Positions 1 through 6,743 of a DNA stretch of 25,078 bases are shown here, piece after piece. This stretch comes from F2B08 sp046260445 (GTDB lineage Bacteria > Actinomycetota > Actinomycetes > Actinomycetales > Dermatophilaceae). The notes below the pieces were generated by a model. The model did not search any database. It was given only the letters and a program-made list of their open reading frames with translations, and was not told the origin of the DNA. Within the stretch, counting starts at the first letter, position 1, and the number at the start of each line of letters is the position of its first letter. Made by a program: the position numbers and the translations under genes. The stretch covers positions 1-25,078 of the forward strand of contig JBHEPF010000149.1 of NCBI GenBank assembly GCA_046260445.1, read 5' to 3'.

Positions 1-425
1 CCGACGAGGTCGATCTTCATGATCACCGTCGTGGACCACGTCAGGCCCTGGTTGATCCCGAGCAGCACATTGGCGAAGATCACCCAGCCCCAGTTCGGTG
101 CCCAGATCAGCAGCAACGGCACCGGGATCGCGAACAGCCACCCCGCGATGAGGACCGGCTTACGGCCGTAGCGGTCCGACCACGCCCCGGCGAAGTAGTT
201 AGCCGTCGCCTTGGTGATCCCGAACGCCGCCACGTAGGTGAAGATAAACGTGTACCCGGTCAGCCCGAACTCCTGCTCGGCGAGCAACGGCAGAACCGTC
301 TGCTGCTGGCCGACCATCCCCCCGACGAGCGCGTTGATCGCCACGAGAAGCGCGAACTGGGCTGCGTTCTGGCGCAGTCCGAGGGTGGCCGGGTGCCTCT
401 GGGCGGCTGAGCCGGGGTCGCTCAT
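1..425 (-). CDS. MFS transporter, N-terminal part (runs off the window)
   Basis: The minus-strand frame opens at an ATG and reads about 141 residues before leaving the window, so only the N-terminal part of a normally 400-residue transporter is seen. Several hydrophobic segments are visible. The loop between the second and third carries GAWSDRYGRKPVL, a good match to major facilitator motif A (G-x-x-x-D-R-x-G-R-K). The N-terminus has MVGQQQTVLPLLAEQEFG, a typical first periplasmic turn. It should be a 12-helix secondary transporter in the cytoplasmic membrane. The substrate cannot be read from this fragment. It starts 10 bases after the DUF4259 stop, so the two are probably co-transcribed. 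The family call is secure; the specific role is unknown. Confidence 0.85.
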   Translation of the reverse strand, partial: MSDPGSAAQRHPATLGLRQNAAQFALLVAINALVGGMVGQQQTVLPLLAEQEFGLTGYTFIFTYVAAFGITKATANYFAGAWSDRYGRKPVLIAGWLFAIPVPLLLIWAPNWGWVIFANVLLGINQGLTWSTTVIMKIDLV

Positions 426-435
426 TCGATGACGG

Positions 436-861
436 TCAGTCGTCGCGGTCGCCGAGCCAGGTGAGTGCGCGCCGGAGCGAGGCCTGCCAGTCGTCGACCG
501 CACCGGCCTCGACCCACAGCTCGTGCAGCTCGTTCTCGTGCGGACGGAGCGCGCGGCGCAAGGCCTGACGGGCGAGCTCCACGAGCTCGGTGTCGATCTG
601 GTCCGCGCTCACCTGGGCGGTCCACTCGGGACGGTCGGGTTCGTCCACGGCGGCCGTCGGGTTGAGGACGGCACCGATGAAAGCGGCAGCGGCTACGGCC
701 TCGCTCACGTCCGGACCCTCGAGGTAGTCACCGGAATGGGCCACGTGCTCGAGTGGGCGGGCGAGCTTTCCGAGCCGGACCGGCCTGCCGGACTCCTCGA
801 TGTCACCGAGGAAGTCGAGCGCCTCGTCACTCTCGAACGGACCGACTCCCCAGGCTGACAT
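436..861 (-). CDS. DUF4259 domain protein
   Basis: This 141-residue soluble protein begins MSAWGVGPFESDEALDFLGDI. That matches the start of the DUF4259 family (usually M-G-x-W-G-x-G-x-F-x-x-D-x-A-x-D-F-L), and the length is normal for a stand-alone member. The family has no established function. The ATG is preceded by GAGGAAGG at a suitable distance (about 8 bases), which decides the start. It lies downstream of the sortase cassettes on the same strand, with an 80-base gap that contains a possible promoter, and is followed closely by the MFS gene. No catalytic motif is visible. I infer only a cytoplasmic protein, co-transcribed with the transporter. Confidence 0.8.
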   Translation of the reverse strand: MSAWGVGPFESDEALDFLGDIEESGRPVRLGKLARPLEHVAHSGDYLEGPDVSEAVAAAAFIGAVLNPTAAVDEPDRPEWTAQVSADQIDTELVELARQALRRALRPHENELHELWVEAGAVDDWQASLRRALTWLGDRDD

Positions 862-900
862 CGCTACACCTTCCTCGCATCACGAACCGCCGACGGCCCA

Positions 901-906
901 ACGCTA
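901..906 (-). promoter_or_regulatory. possible -10 box for the DUF4259/MFS pair
   Basis: On the minus strand TAGCGT fits the actinobacterial TANNNT -10 pattern. It would give a start of transcription about 30 bases ahead of the DUF4259 ATG, leaving space for the observed ribosome binding site. No convincing -35 is seen. Read-through from the upstream sortase gene is equally possible. Confidence 0.3.
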
Positions 907-941
907 TCGGTGCGGTCCGGGGTGTGCCGGTGAGGGGACGC

Positions 942-1739
942 TCAGGCGGGTTCGGCGATGACGACGTAGTTGGCCACCCGGTGTCCGTCACCGCGGAATC
1001 CGTAGGCGTCGTCGCACGTGATGATCGCCAGTCGCCGTACCGAGGAGTTGGGTCCCCACACGGCCTGATCGGTGGTGAGCTTGTTCTTGTCGACGACTCC
1101 GGCACGCACGACCCTGAAGGTGCGAGACGCCCCGTCCGTCCCCGCGATCTCGACCCGGTCGCCCACGCGCACCTTGGAGAGGTTGGCGAAGACGTCCGAT
1201 CGGCCGCCGACGACGACGTGCCCGGCGATTACCGAGGTGCCCACAGCGCCGGGGGAAACCCGGTTGTAGCCGGTGAACCACATGACGGTCCCCGCAGGCG
1301 GGTTGATCTTGCCGCCTCGCAGGCCTTCGGCGTGCAGCCCGGCCCGCAGGGAGATCCCCGGTATGCGCAGCGTGGCTCCCGTGGACATCCTCGCCGCCGG
1401 TCGTGGGGGCGGCTCGGCCGTGACCGGTGCCGCCCTGGCCGGTGCCGCCCTGGCCGGAGTGGAGGCCTGGGTGGGCGTGGAGGCCTGGGTCGGTGTCGAG
1501 TCCTCGCTGGGCGTTTCGGTCGGCTCGCTCGCGGTGGGCTTCGCCGACGGAACCGTCAGGGAGTCGTCGATGAACGAGTTCGAGGGGGCCAGCGTGGACA
1601 GCGTCCGCGTGGAACTCGAGGTGGTGGTCGGAGCGGATGCCTCCGACACGGCGTCGGCGCCGCGCTGGATCCCCAAGAGGACCAGCGCGGCGCCGACGAG
1701 TGCGACGAGCGCGCCCACGAGGAGTGGGCGACGCTGCAT
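942..1739 (-). CDS. class F-type sortase (cassette 1)
   Basis: This 265-residue protein has one N-terminal membrane anchor (about residues 6-23), then a long Ser/Thr/Pro/Ala-rich linker to about 120, and a sortase domain to the C-terminus. The catalytic triad is visible: His174 in VIAGHV, Cys242 in IITCDD and Arg254 in GDGHRVANY. This predicts an extracytoplasmic transpeptidase that cleaves a C-terminal sorting signal and transfers the protein to the cell wall. The compact domain ending just after the Arg resembles the actinobacterial class F/E-like sortases. The ATG overlaps the TGA of the upstream surface protein by one base (TGATG), pointing to coupled translation of substrate and enzyme. 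The domain is nearly the same as in the second sortase (2528-3220); the linker here is longer. The sortase call is secure; the class assignment is an inference. Confidence 0.93.
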   Translation of the reverse strand: MQRRPLLVGALVALVGAALVLLGIQRGADAVSEASAPTTTSSSTRTLSTLAPSNSFIDDSLTVPSAKPTASEPTETPSEDSTPTQASTPTQASTPARAAPARAAPVTAEPPPRPAARMSTGATLRIPGISLRAGLHAEGLRGGKINPPAGTVMWFTGYNRVSPGAVGTSVIAGHVVVGGRSDVFANLSKVRVGDRVEIAGTDGASRTFRVVRAGVVDKNKLTTDQAVWGPNSSVRRLAIITCDDAYGFRGDGHRVANYVVIAEPA

Positions 1740-2290
1740 CAGTGGTCGGCGGACTGACGACGACGGTTCAGCGCGAGAGCGCTGGCCGCCGCGAGAAGGG
1801 CCGCCGCACCGGCGAAGAGGCCGAGCTGGCTTGAGTCACCGCCGGCCGGGCGGTCGGTCTCGACGACCGGACCGGTGACAGGCTTGGTCATGGTCGGCGT
1901 GTGCGTCGCTGTCATGGTCGGCGTGGGCGTCGCGGTCATGGTCGGCGTGGGCGTCGCCGTCATGGTCGGCGTGGGCGTCGGGACGTCGGCAGGCGGGCAC
2001 TCATCCACACTTGGCTCGGGGCCGCCATCGTCCACGGCGAGCACGTACGACCGGCCTTGCGCGTCGTTGAAGTAGTCTCCTACTTCGGCACCGGAGACGG
2101 CGTTCTCCGACACCGAGATCGGGTTCTGTCCCGTTTGCAGCCGCTCGTCGTCACCCGGGGTTCCGACGTACTTGCAGACCCACACCTTGAGGGGCTGGTG
2201 GTCGTCGGCGAAGGCCAGGCCGGCGGAGCCGAGGGTGAGCGCTGCACCGGCGGCGACAGCCGCGAGCGAGCGGAGGATGGTGGAAGGCAT
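1739..2290 (-). CDS. small secreted surface protein, sortase substrate (cassette 1)
   Basis: This 183-residue protein has a signal peptide at 1-28 (cleavage predicted after AFA), then a short ectodomain (residues 29-102) with two cysteines, Cys39 and Cys98. The ectodomain has the run KVWVCKYVGTPG and ends PSVDECPP. Next is a Thr/Pro/Met repeat (103-135, unit TPTPTMTA), a conserved stretch GPVVETDRPAGG, a hydrophobic helix (about 155-174) and a basic tail with RRR. This is the layout of a wall-anchored protein but without LPXTG. It is translated just before its sortase, with a one-base overlap, so it is the likely substrate. The start is set by GAGAGG seven bases ahead of the ATG, the same arrangement as in cassette 2. 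The ectodomain function is unknown. Confidence 0.85.
   Translation of the reverse strand: MPSTILRSLAAVAAGAALTLGSAGLAFADDHQPLKVWVCKYVGTPGDDERLQTGQNPISVSENAVSGAEVGDYFNDAQGRSYVLAVDDGGPEPSVDECPPADVPTPTPTMTATPTPTMTATPTPTMTATHTPTMTKPVTGPVVETDRPAGGDSSQLGLFAGAAALLAAASALALNRRRQSADH
1887..1982. repeat. four tandem 24-bp repeats in the surface-protein spacer
   Basis: Four successive 24-base units (starting at 1887, 1911, 1935 and 1959) differ at only a few bases. They encode the Thr/Pro/Met spacer of the cassette 1 surface protein. Units of this size stay in frame when copies are gained or lost, so the distance of the ectodomain from the wall could vary between strains. Confidence 0.95.
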
Positions 2291-2377
2291 GACAGGACCT
2301 CTCTGACTCTGGCAGGGCCGACGCGATGGGTGCGAAGCCCTTACCGCTGTATCCGGGTGCGCGGTAGATGAGCGCTA

Positions 2378-2395
2378 CTCGCATTTTATTGCGAG
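2378..2395. promoter_or_regulatory. inverted repeat overlapping the cassette 1 promoter
   Basis: CTCGCA, a six-base TTTTAT spacer and TGCGAG form a perfect 6-bp inverted repeat in the 237-bp gap between the cassettes. It overlaps the best -10 candidate for the downstream minus-strand surface protein gene, so it could be an operator. The surrounding stretch (about 2380-2525) is clearly poorer in GC than the genes beside it. No regulator is recognisable from the site alone. Confidence 0.35.
2383..2388 (-). promoter_or_regulatory. possible -10 box of cassette 1
   Basis: TAAAAT on the minus strand matches the -10 consensus at five of six positions. It lies about 93 bases ahead of the surface protein ATG and inside an inverted repeat. 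The -35 is weak. A similarly placed TATAGT is found ahead of cassette 2, supporting separate promoters. Confidence 0.3.
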
Positions 2396-2527
2396 GGGAT
2401 GTCGGAAGGGAGGAATAGGCGATCGTTCCCTATCGCATTCATAGAACTATCGTCCGTACGGCTGACCCGCGGAGATACTTCTGTGACAGATTATGCAGAC
2501 GATACAGATGATGCGGTGCACCCGCTG

Positions 2528-3220
2528 CTATGCGGGCTCGGCGATGACGACGTAGTTGGCCACCCGGTGCCCGTCACCGCGGAAGCCGAAGGCGTCGTCA
2601 CACGTGACGATCGCGAGCCTTCGCACCGAGGAGTTCGAGCCCCACACGGTCTGGTCCCTGGTGAGGTCGTCCTTGTCGACGACCCCGGCGCGCACGACCC
2701 GGAACGTACTCGTCGTCCCGTCCGTGTCGGCGAGCTCGACCCGGTCGCCGACGCGCACCCTGGACAAGTCGGCGAAGACATCCGAGCGTCCGCCTGCGAC
2801 GACGTGTCCGGCGATGACCGAGGTGCCCACGGAACCGGGAGCAACGCGGTCGTAGCCGGTGAACCACATGACCGTGCCGGCGGGCGGGTTGATCTTTCCG
2901 TCACGCAGACCTTCGGCGTGCAGTCCGGCGCGCAGGCCGATTCCCGGAATGCGGAGGATCGACCCCGTGGAGAGGCTGGTCGACGGAGGCGGGGGCGGCT
3001 CTGCCGTGGCCGGTGACGCGCCGGTGGCCTCGGTTGCTGTCACGGTGTCGGTGGGCGACGTGCTCGTCGGGGAGACGGGGGGCGTCGCGGTCGGACTCGA
3101 GGTGGTGGTCGGACCGGACGCCTCCGACACGACGTCGGCGCCGCGCTGGACCCAGAAGAGGATCAGCGCGGCGCCGACGAGTGCCACGAACGCGCCCACC
3201 AGGAGTGGGCGACGCCGCAT
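2528..3220 (-). CDS. class F-type sortase (cassette 2)
   Basis: This 230-residue paralogue of the sortase at 942-1739 has a membrane anchor at about residues 6-23, a shorter Thr/Pro-rich linker to about 85, and then the sortase domain. The triad is His139 (VIAGHV), Cys207 (IVTCDD) and Arg219 (GDGHRVANY). From RIPGI to the C-terminal VIAEPA the two enzymes differ at few positions, so they probably recognise the same signal. The linker is where they differ. Its ATG overlaps the TGA of its own surface protein by one base, as in cassette 1. It should act outside the membrane as a transpeptidase anchoring that protein. It may also serve the other cassette; nothing in the sequence rules out cross-use. 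Confidence 0.93.
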   Translation of the reverse strand: MRRRPLLVGAFVALVGAALILFWVQRGADVVSEASGPTTTSSPTATPPVSPTSTSPTDTVTATEATGASPATAEPPPPPSTSLSTGSILRIPGIGLRAGLHAEGLRDGKINPPAGTVMWFTGYDRVAPGSVGTSVIAGHVVAGGRSDVFADLSRVRVGDRVELADTDGTTSTFRVVRAGVVDKDDLTRDQTVWGSNSSVRRLAIVTCDDAFGFRGDGHRVANYVVIAEPA

Positions 3221-3837
3221 CAGTGCTCGGCGGACTGACGACGGCGGTTCAGCGCGAGCGCACCAGCGGCGGCCACGAGGACACCTGCACCGGCGAACAG
3301 TCCGAGCTGGCTCGAGTCACCGCCGGCCGGACGGTCCGTCTCGACGACCGGACCGGTGACAGGCGTTGTCACGGGCGTGGTGACCGGGGTCGTCACGGGC
3401 GTGGTGACAGGCGTGGTGACCGGGGTCGTCGGCGTGGGCTTCTTGACGTCAGAGGTGCAGACGATCACGTGCGAGTTGCCTGCGGTGGAGTGAGAGAGCT
3501 CCCAGCCGGGCTCGGGGTCGAAGTACACCTCGTGAGCCGCCTCGCCTGCACCGCCCTTGAGGACGAGAAGCGACCAGTAGGTGTTATCCGACGGCTGGGG
3601 GGGAACCACGAACGGGTCGGCAGGGTCCTCGTCCTTGACGCACGTGGCGACGATCTTGTATTCCTCGAGCAGCCAAGCCTCCCAGGCCTTAGGTTTGTTG
3701 AGTTTCTTGTCGAACGGCAGCGTCAGGTTGGGGTCGGGGTCGATGTGCCCGTCGGCGAAGGCGACGCCGACGGGAGCGAGGGTGAGCGCTGCGCCGGCGG
3801 CGACGGCCGCGAGCGAGCGGGTGATGGTGGAGCGCAT
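3220..3837 (-). CDS. small secreted surface protein, sortase substrate (cassette 2)
   Basis: This 205-residue protein starts at the ATG preceded by GAGAGG at seven bases. An ATG seven codons upstream lacks this site and would lengthen the signal peptide. The signal peptide (1-28, cleavage after AFA) is almost the same as in cassette 1. The ectodomain (about 29-132) is not similar to that of cassette 1 and has its own two cysteines, Cys66 and Cys127. A spacer of repeated TTPV follows (about 138-160), then the same GPVVETDRPAGGDSSQLGLFAG anchor region in two parts (motif 166-172, helix about 178-197) and an RRR tail. The function is unknown. The likely role is a wall-anchored surface protein handled by the sortase translated immediately after it. 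Confidence 0.85.
   Translation of the reverse strand: MRSTITRSLAAVAAGAALTLAPVGVAFADGHIDPDPNLTLPFDKKLNKPKAWEAWLLEEYKIVATCVKDEDPADPFVVPPQPSDNTYWSLLVLKGGAGEAAHEVYFDPEPGWELSHSTAGNSHVIVCTSDVKKPTPTTPVTTPVTTPVTTPVTTPVTTPVTGPVVETDRPAGGDSSQLGLFAGAGVLVAAAGALALNRRRQSAEH
3361..3432. repeat. six tandem 12-bp repeats in the surface-protein spacer
   Basis: Six 12-base units, variants of GGGCGTGGTGAC on the plus strand, encode repeated TTPV in the cassette 2 surface protein. Both unit length and coded sequence differ from the repeat in cassette 1, so the two spacers expanded independently. Confidence 0.95.
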
Positions 3838-3929
3838 GGAAAAGCCTCTCAAGGTCATGGGGCCGACGTCGACGATGACGGGCCGGGTTGATGCTGGCAG
3901 GGCGCACTCAGAGTCGAGTACTAGTGCGA

Positions 3930-3935
3930 ACTATA
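3930..3935 (-). promoter_or_regulatory. possible -10 box of cassette 2
   Basis: TATAGT on the minus strand is a five-of-six match to the -10 consensus, about 93 bases ahead of the surface protein ATG. That is the same distance as the candidate in cassette 1. No good -35 is visible. Confidence 0.35.
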
Positions 3936-4007
3936 GGCACCCCGGGCCCTCGACACAGCCCCTTGACCATATCGCCACGCCCGTTTTCAGCAAGATCAGC
4001 CGGACGG

Positions 4008-4036
4008 CTGACCCTTGTGTGACGGGGGTGAACAAT
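4008..4036 (+). promoter_or_regulatory. possible promoter of the methyltransferase gene
   Basis: CTGACC (4008-4013) and AACAAT (4031-4036) are separated by 17 bases in the gap between the divergent cassette 2 and the methyltransferase gene. This would leave a leader of about 70 bases. Both boxes are imperfect, so this is only a candidate. Confidence 0.3.
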
Positions 4037-4111
4037 GGGGCAGAAGTGCTTGAACATCGCACCTCACGGGTGTGTGCACGAACGGCTCCATCGCCAGGTC
4101 GGTGCACCAGA

Positions 4112-4729
4112 ATGGCGACTGTGAGCACCGACGACACGCAGAACCGCCAGCAGGTCTGGGACGAGCGATACTCCGCGCCCGAGCGGGTGTGGAGCAGCGG
4201 CCCCAACGAGCACGTCGCCCAGATCGTGTCGCCCTTCGAACCAGGCACGGCCGTCGACCTCGGTGCGGGCGAGGGCCGGCACGCGATCTGGCTCGCCGAG
4301 CGTGGCTGGCAGGTCACGGCCGTCGACTTCTCCGAGGTCGGCCTCGACCGCGGACGTCGGGAGGCGGCCGAGCGCAGCATCCACGACCGGATCAACTGGG
4401 TCCCCGCCGACGTGACCACCTGGACCCCACCGGGCGGACACCGGTTCGCCCTGGTGCTCATCGCATACCTCCACCTGCCGGAGGACGTCTTCAGCGGGGC
4501 GGCCTCCTGGGTGGCACCCGGAGGGCATCTCGTCGTCGTCGGCCACTCGCTTCGCAACCTCACCGAGGGGGTCGGCGGGCCGCAGGACCCGGCCCTGCTG
4601 AACACGCCGGACCAGCTGCGCGAGAAGGCCGCCGGTCTCGAGATCCTGCGCTGCGAGGAGGTCGAGCGCGCCACCGACAAGGGCGGCAAAGCCATCGACG
4701 TCGTGCTCGTGGCCCGCCGCGCCGGCTAA
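4112..4729 (+). CDS. class I SAM-dependent methyltransferase
   Basis: This is a 205-residue cytoplasmic protein with the Rossmann-type SAM-binding motif I AVDLGAGEGRHA (about residues 47-58), followed by VTAVDFSEVGL for the second strand and LVLIAYLHLP for motif IV/post-IV. The N-terminal WDERYSAPERVWSSGPN is typical of the small TehB/thiopurine-methyltransferase-like group in actinobacteria. The methyl acceptor cannot be predicted. The ATG at 4112 is chosen because the WDERY element follows directly; a GTG nine bases later is also possible, and neither has a strong ribosome binding site. The frame is open far upstream, but that part covers the cassette 2 promoter region and has no family features. 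The stop codon overlaps that of the convergent sirtuin gene in the four bases CTAA, leaving no room for a terminator. Confidence 0.88.
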   Translation: MATVSTDDTQNRQQVWDERYSAPERVWSSGPNEHVAQIVSPFEPGTAVDLGAGEGRHAIWLAERGWQVTAVDFSEVGLDRGRREAAERSIHDRINWVPADVTTWTPPGGHRFALVLIAYLHLPEDVFSGAASWVAPGGHLVVVGHSLRNLTEGVGGPQDPALLNTPDQLREKAAGLEILRCEEVERATDKGGKAIDVVLVARRAG

Positions 4730-5580
4730 GCGTCCGTCAGCGCACACAGCGCCTCGAGCGAATCGCTCAGCTCGTCACTCACGTGCACGGTCGCCAGGTC
4801 CGCTCCCCTGGCCAGGTGCCGGGTCAGGATCACGACGGGTATGCCTCGGGCGGCTGCCCGTCGCACGAACCGCAGGCCGCTCATCACCGCGAGCGAGCTG
4901 CCGAGCACGAGCATCGCTTCGGCCTCCTCGGTGAGCGCGTAGCAGCGCTCGACCCGGTCCTTGGGCACCGACTCGCCGAAGAAGACGACGTCGGGCTTGA
5001 GGGTGTCCCGACCGCAGGTGAGGCAGACCGGAGGCACGAACCGTGCGACGTCGAGCTCGTTCAAGGAGATGTCGCCATCGGGGCGGATCTCATCGCTGTC
5101 GACGGCGAACCCGGGGTTGGCCTCGTGCATCCGTCGGTCGAGCTCGGCGCGGCTGCCCCGCTCGCCGCAGGTGAGGCAGACGACATCGGCGAGCGCACCG
5201 TGCAGCTCGATGACGTCGCGGGTGCCGGCCTCCTGGTGCAGGCCGTCGACGTTCTGGGTGATGACCTCCGTGACACGACCGGCGCTCTGGAGCCGGGACA
5301 CGGCGTGGTGGCAGGCGTTGGCGCGAGCCTCGGTGAAGCGCTGCCAGCCGATGAACGAGCGCGCCCAGTAGCGCTGCCGCGCCTCGCTCGACCCGACGAA
5401 CTCGGCGTACTGCATCGGCTGCACCCGGCGCTGACCGTCCGGGCCGCGATAGTCAGGGATCCCGGAGTCGGTGCTCATCCCCGCGCCCGTGAGGACGAGC
5501 GCCGGCCGCGCGCCGAGGATCTCGGCGGCACGCTCGATCTCGTGGGCGATCCCGGGGACGACTCCGGAGGCGATGGACAC
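4726..5580 (-). CDS. Sir2-family NAD-dependent protein deacylase
   Basis: This 284-residue sirtuin carries the NAD-binding motif GAGMSTDSGIPDYRG (residues 32-46), TQNVDGLH (108-115), the catalytic His127 in ELHG, and two zinc-binding CxxC pairs (Cys135/138 and Cys186/189). It also has LKPDVVFFGE (about 194-203). It should remove acetyl or related acyl groups from lysines, using NAD+ and releasing nicotinamide. The GAGMSTDSGIPDYRG version is seen in class II (SIRT4-like) members. The GTG at 5580 is chosen because a -10-like CATACT ends seven bases ahead of it, giving a leaderless message. A longer frame reaching past 5640 would run into the divergent antiporter gene. It diverges from that gene and is convergent with the methyltransferase gene. 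Confidence 0.92.
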   Translation of the reverse strand: MSIASGVVPGIAHEIERAAEILGARPALVLTGAGMSTDSGIPDYRGPDGQRRVQPMQYAEFVGSSEARQRYWARSFIGWQRFTEARANACHHAVSRLQSAGRVTEVITQNVDGLHQEAGTRDVIELHGALADVVCLTCGERGSRAELDRRMHEANPGFAVDSDEIRPDGDISLNELDVARFVPPVCLTCGRDTLKPDVVFFGESVPKDRVERCYALTEEAEAMLVLGSSLAVMSGLRFVRRAAARGIPVVILTRHLARGADLATVHVSDELSDSLEALCALTDA

Positions 5581-5587
5581 GGCCACC

Positions 5588-5593
5588 AGTATG
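5588..5593 (-). promoter_or_regulatory. -10 box of the sirtuin gene
   Basis: CATACT on the minus strand ends seven bases before the GTG start codon. That places transcription start at or next to the first base of the coding region, so no ribosome binding site is expected, and none is seen. Confidence 0.5.
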
Positions 5594-5625
5594 CGGTGAC
5601 GTGCAGGGAGCGGGCGCGTGACGCA

Positions 5626-5631
5626 TACACT
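5626..5631 (+). promoter_or_regulatory. -10 box of the antiporter gene
   Basis: TACACT fits TANNNT and ends eight bases before the GTG start at 5640, with no ribosome binding site between. This again suggests a leaderless transcript. It lies back to back with the sirtuin -10 box, about 32 bases away. Confidence 0.5.
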
Positions 5632-5639
5632 CTGCCGTT

Positions 5640-6737
5640 GTGAACCTGCTCGACGCCGCACTCGTCGTCATCGGACTGGTGCTGCTCGTCGGCGGCGGCG
5701 AGGGGCTCGTCCGCGGCGCCTCCGCGATCGCCCGACGACTCGGCCTCTCACCGCTCGTCGTCGGTCTCACGATCGTCTCGGTCGCGACCTCCTCCCCCGA
5801 GCTCGCCGTGTCCGTCATCGCCACCCTCAACGGGCAGCCCGAGCTCGCCGTCGGCAACGTCGTCGGCAGCAACATCGCCAACGTCCTGCTCATCCTCGGC
5901 CTCTCGGCGCTCGTTCTGCCGCTGCTCGCGCGGCGGCGCCTGGTCAAGCTCGACGTGCCGTACATGGTCGCGCTGTCGGTGCTGCTCCTCGTGCTGGCCC
6001 TCGACGGCGGGATCTCGCGCTGGGAGGGGCTGCTGCTCATCGGCCTGTTCGTCGGACACATGGTGTTCTCCGTCGTCACCGGCCGCAAGGAGGAGCCCGA
6101 CGCCGGCACCGAGGACGACCCGCTGCCCGGGATGGGGCGAGCCGTCCTCTTCGTCGCCGTCGGTGTCGGCCTGCTCGTCCTCGGCTCGCAGCTGCTCGTG
6201 CGCGGGGCCAGCTCGATCGCCAGCGCGCTCGGGCTGAGCGACCTCGTCATCGGCCTGACGGTCGTGGCCATCGGCACCTCGCTGCCCGAGCTCGCGGCTT
6301 CCATCATCGCCGTCCGCAAGGGCGAGCGTGACCTCGCCATCGGCAACGTCGTCGGCAGCAACATCGCCAACATCGGCCTCGTCCTCGGCGTCCCCTCCAT
6401 CCTCGGGAGCGCGGGCCTGCCCATCCCGAGCGCGGCGATCGCGTTCGACATCCCGCTCATGATCGCCACCTCGTTCGCACTGCTGCCGATCGCGTTCACC
6501 GGGTTCATCATCAAGCGCTGGGAGGGCGGGCTCTTCCTCGCGCTCTACCTGTCCTACATGGCCTATCTCGTGCTCTGGGCCACCGACCACGACGCGCTCG
6601 ACGGGTTCACGTTCGTCATGAGCCTCTTCGTCCTGCCGATCATCGCGCTGACGCTGCTGCTCATCGTCGCCTACGAGTTCGGGTTGCGCACTGGGCGGAC
6701 GCAGGGACGCGCCGAGGAGCCCGACCGGCAGCGTTGA
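5640..6737 (+). CDS. calcium/sodium antiporter (CaCA family)
   Basis: This 365-residue membrane protein has two homologous halves, the hallmark of the cation/Ca2+ exchanger family. The first half has VGLTIVSVATSSPELAVSVI and later AVGNVVGSNIAN (about residues 40-81). The second has IGLTVVAIGTSLPELAASII and AIGNVVGSNIAN. The acidic residue in each SPEL/LPEL motif is the expected ion ligand. About ten transmembrane helices are visible, with a charged cytoplasmic loop near residues 145-165 (rich in E and D). It most resembles the YrbG/CaxA-type Na+/Ca2+ exchangers, likely exporting Ca2+ in exchange for Na+; ion choice is inferred. It uses a GTG start behind a -10 box. Its stop is six bases from that of the convergent transporter gene. 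Confidence 0.93.
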   Translation: MNLLDAALVVIGLVLLVGGGEGLVRGASAIARRLGLSPLVVGLTIVSVATSSPELAVSVIATLNGQPELAVGNVVGSNIANVLLILGLSALVLPLLARRRLVKLDVPYMVALSVLLLVLALDGGISRWEGLLLIGLFVGHMVFSVVTGRKEEPDAGTEDDPLPGMGRAVLFVAVGVGLLVLGSQLLVRGASSIASALGLSDLVIGLTVVAIGTSLPELAASIIAVRKGERDLAIGNVVGSNIANIGLVLGVPSILGSAGLPIPSAAIAFDIPLMIATSFALLPIAFTGFIIKRWEGGLFLALYLSYMAYLVLWATDHDALDGFTFVMSLFVLPIIALTLLLIVAYEFGLRTGRTQGRAEEPDRQR

Positions 6738-6743
6738 CCGCCG

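Noticed and set aside
1870..1881. PVTG in both surface proteins as an LPXTG-type sorting motif
   Set aside because: It lies about 15 residues before the hydrophobic helix and lacks the first Leu. The conserved TDRPAGG stretch is closer to the usual position.
1887..3432. CRISPR array from the short repeats
   Set aside because: The repeats are adjacent, without spacers, and code in frame for protein stalks.
942..3837. Mobile element carrying the sortase cassettes
   Set aside because: No transposase, integrase, target duplication or terminal repeats are seen. Simple tandem duplication is enough.
3581..4111. N-terminal extension of the methyltransferase
   Set aside because: It would lie over the opposite surface-protein gene and its promoter and has no methyltransferase features.
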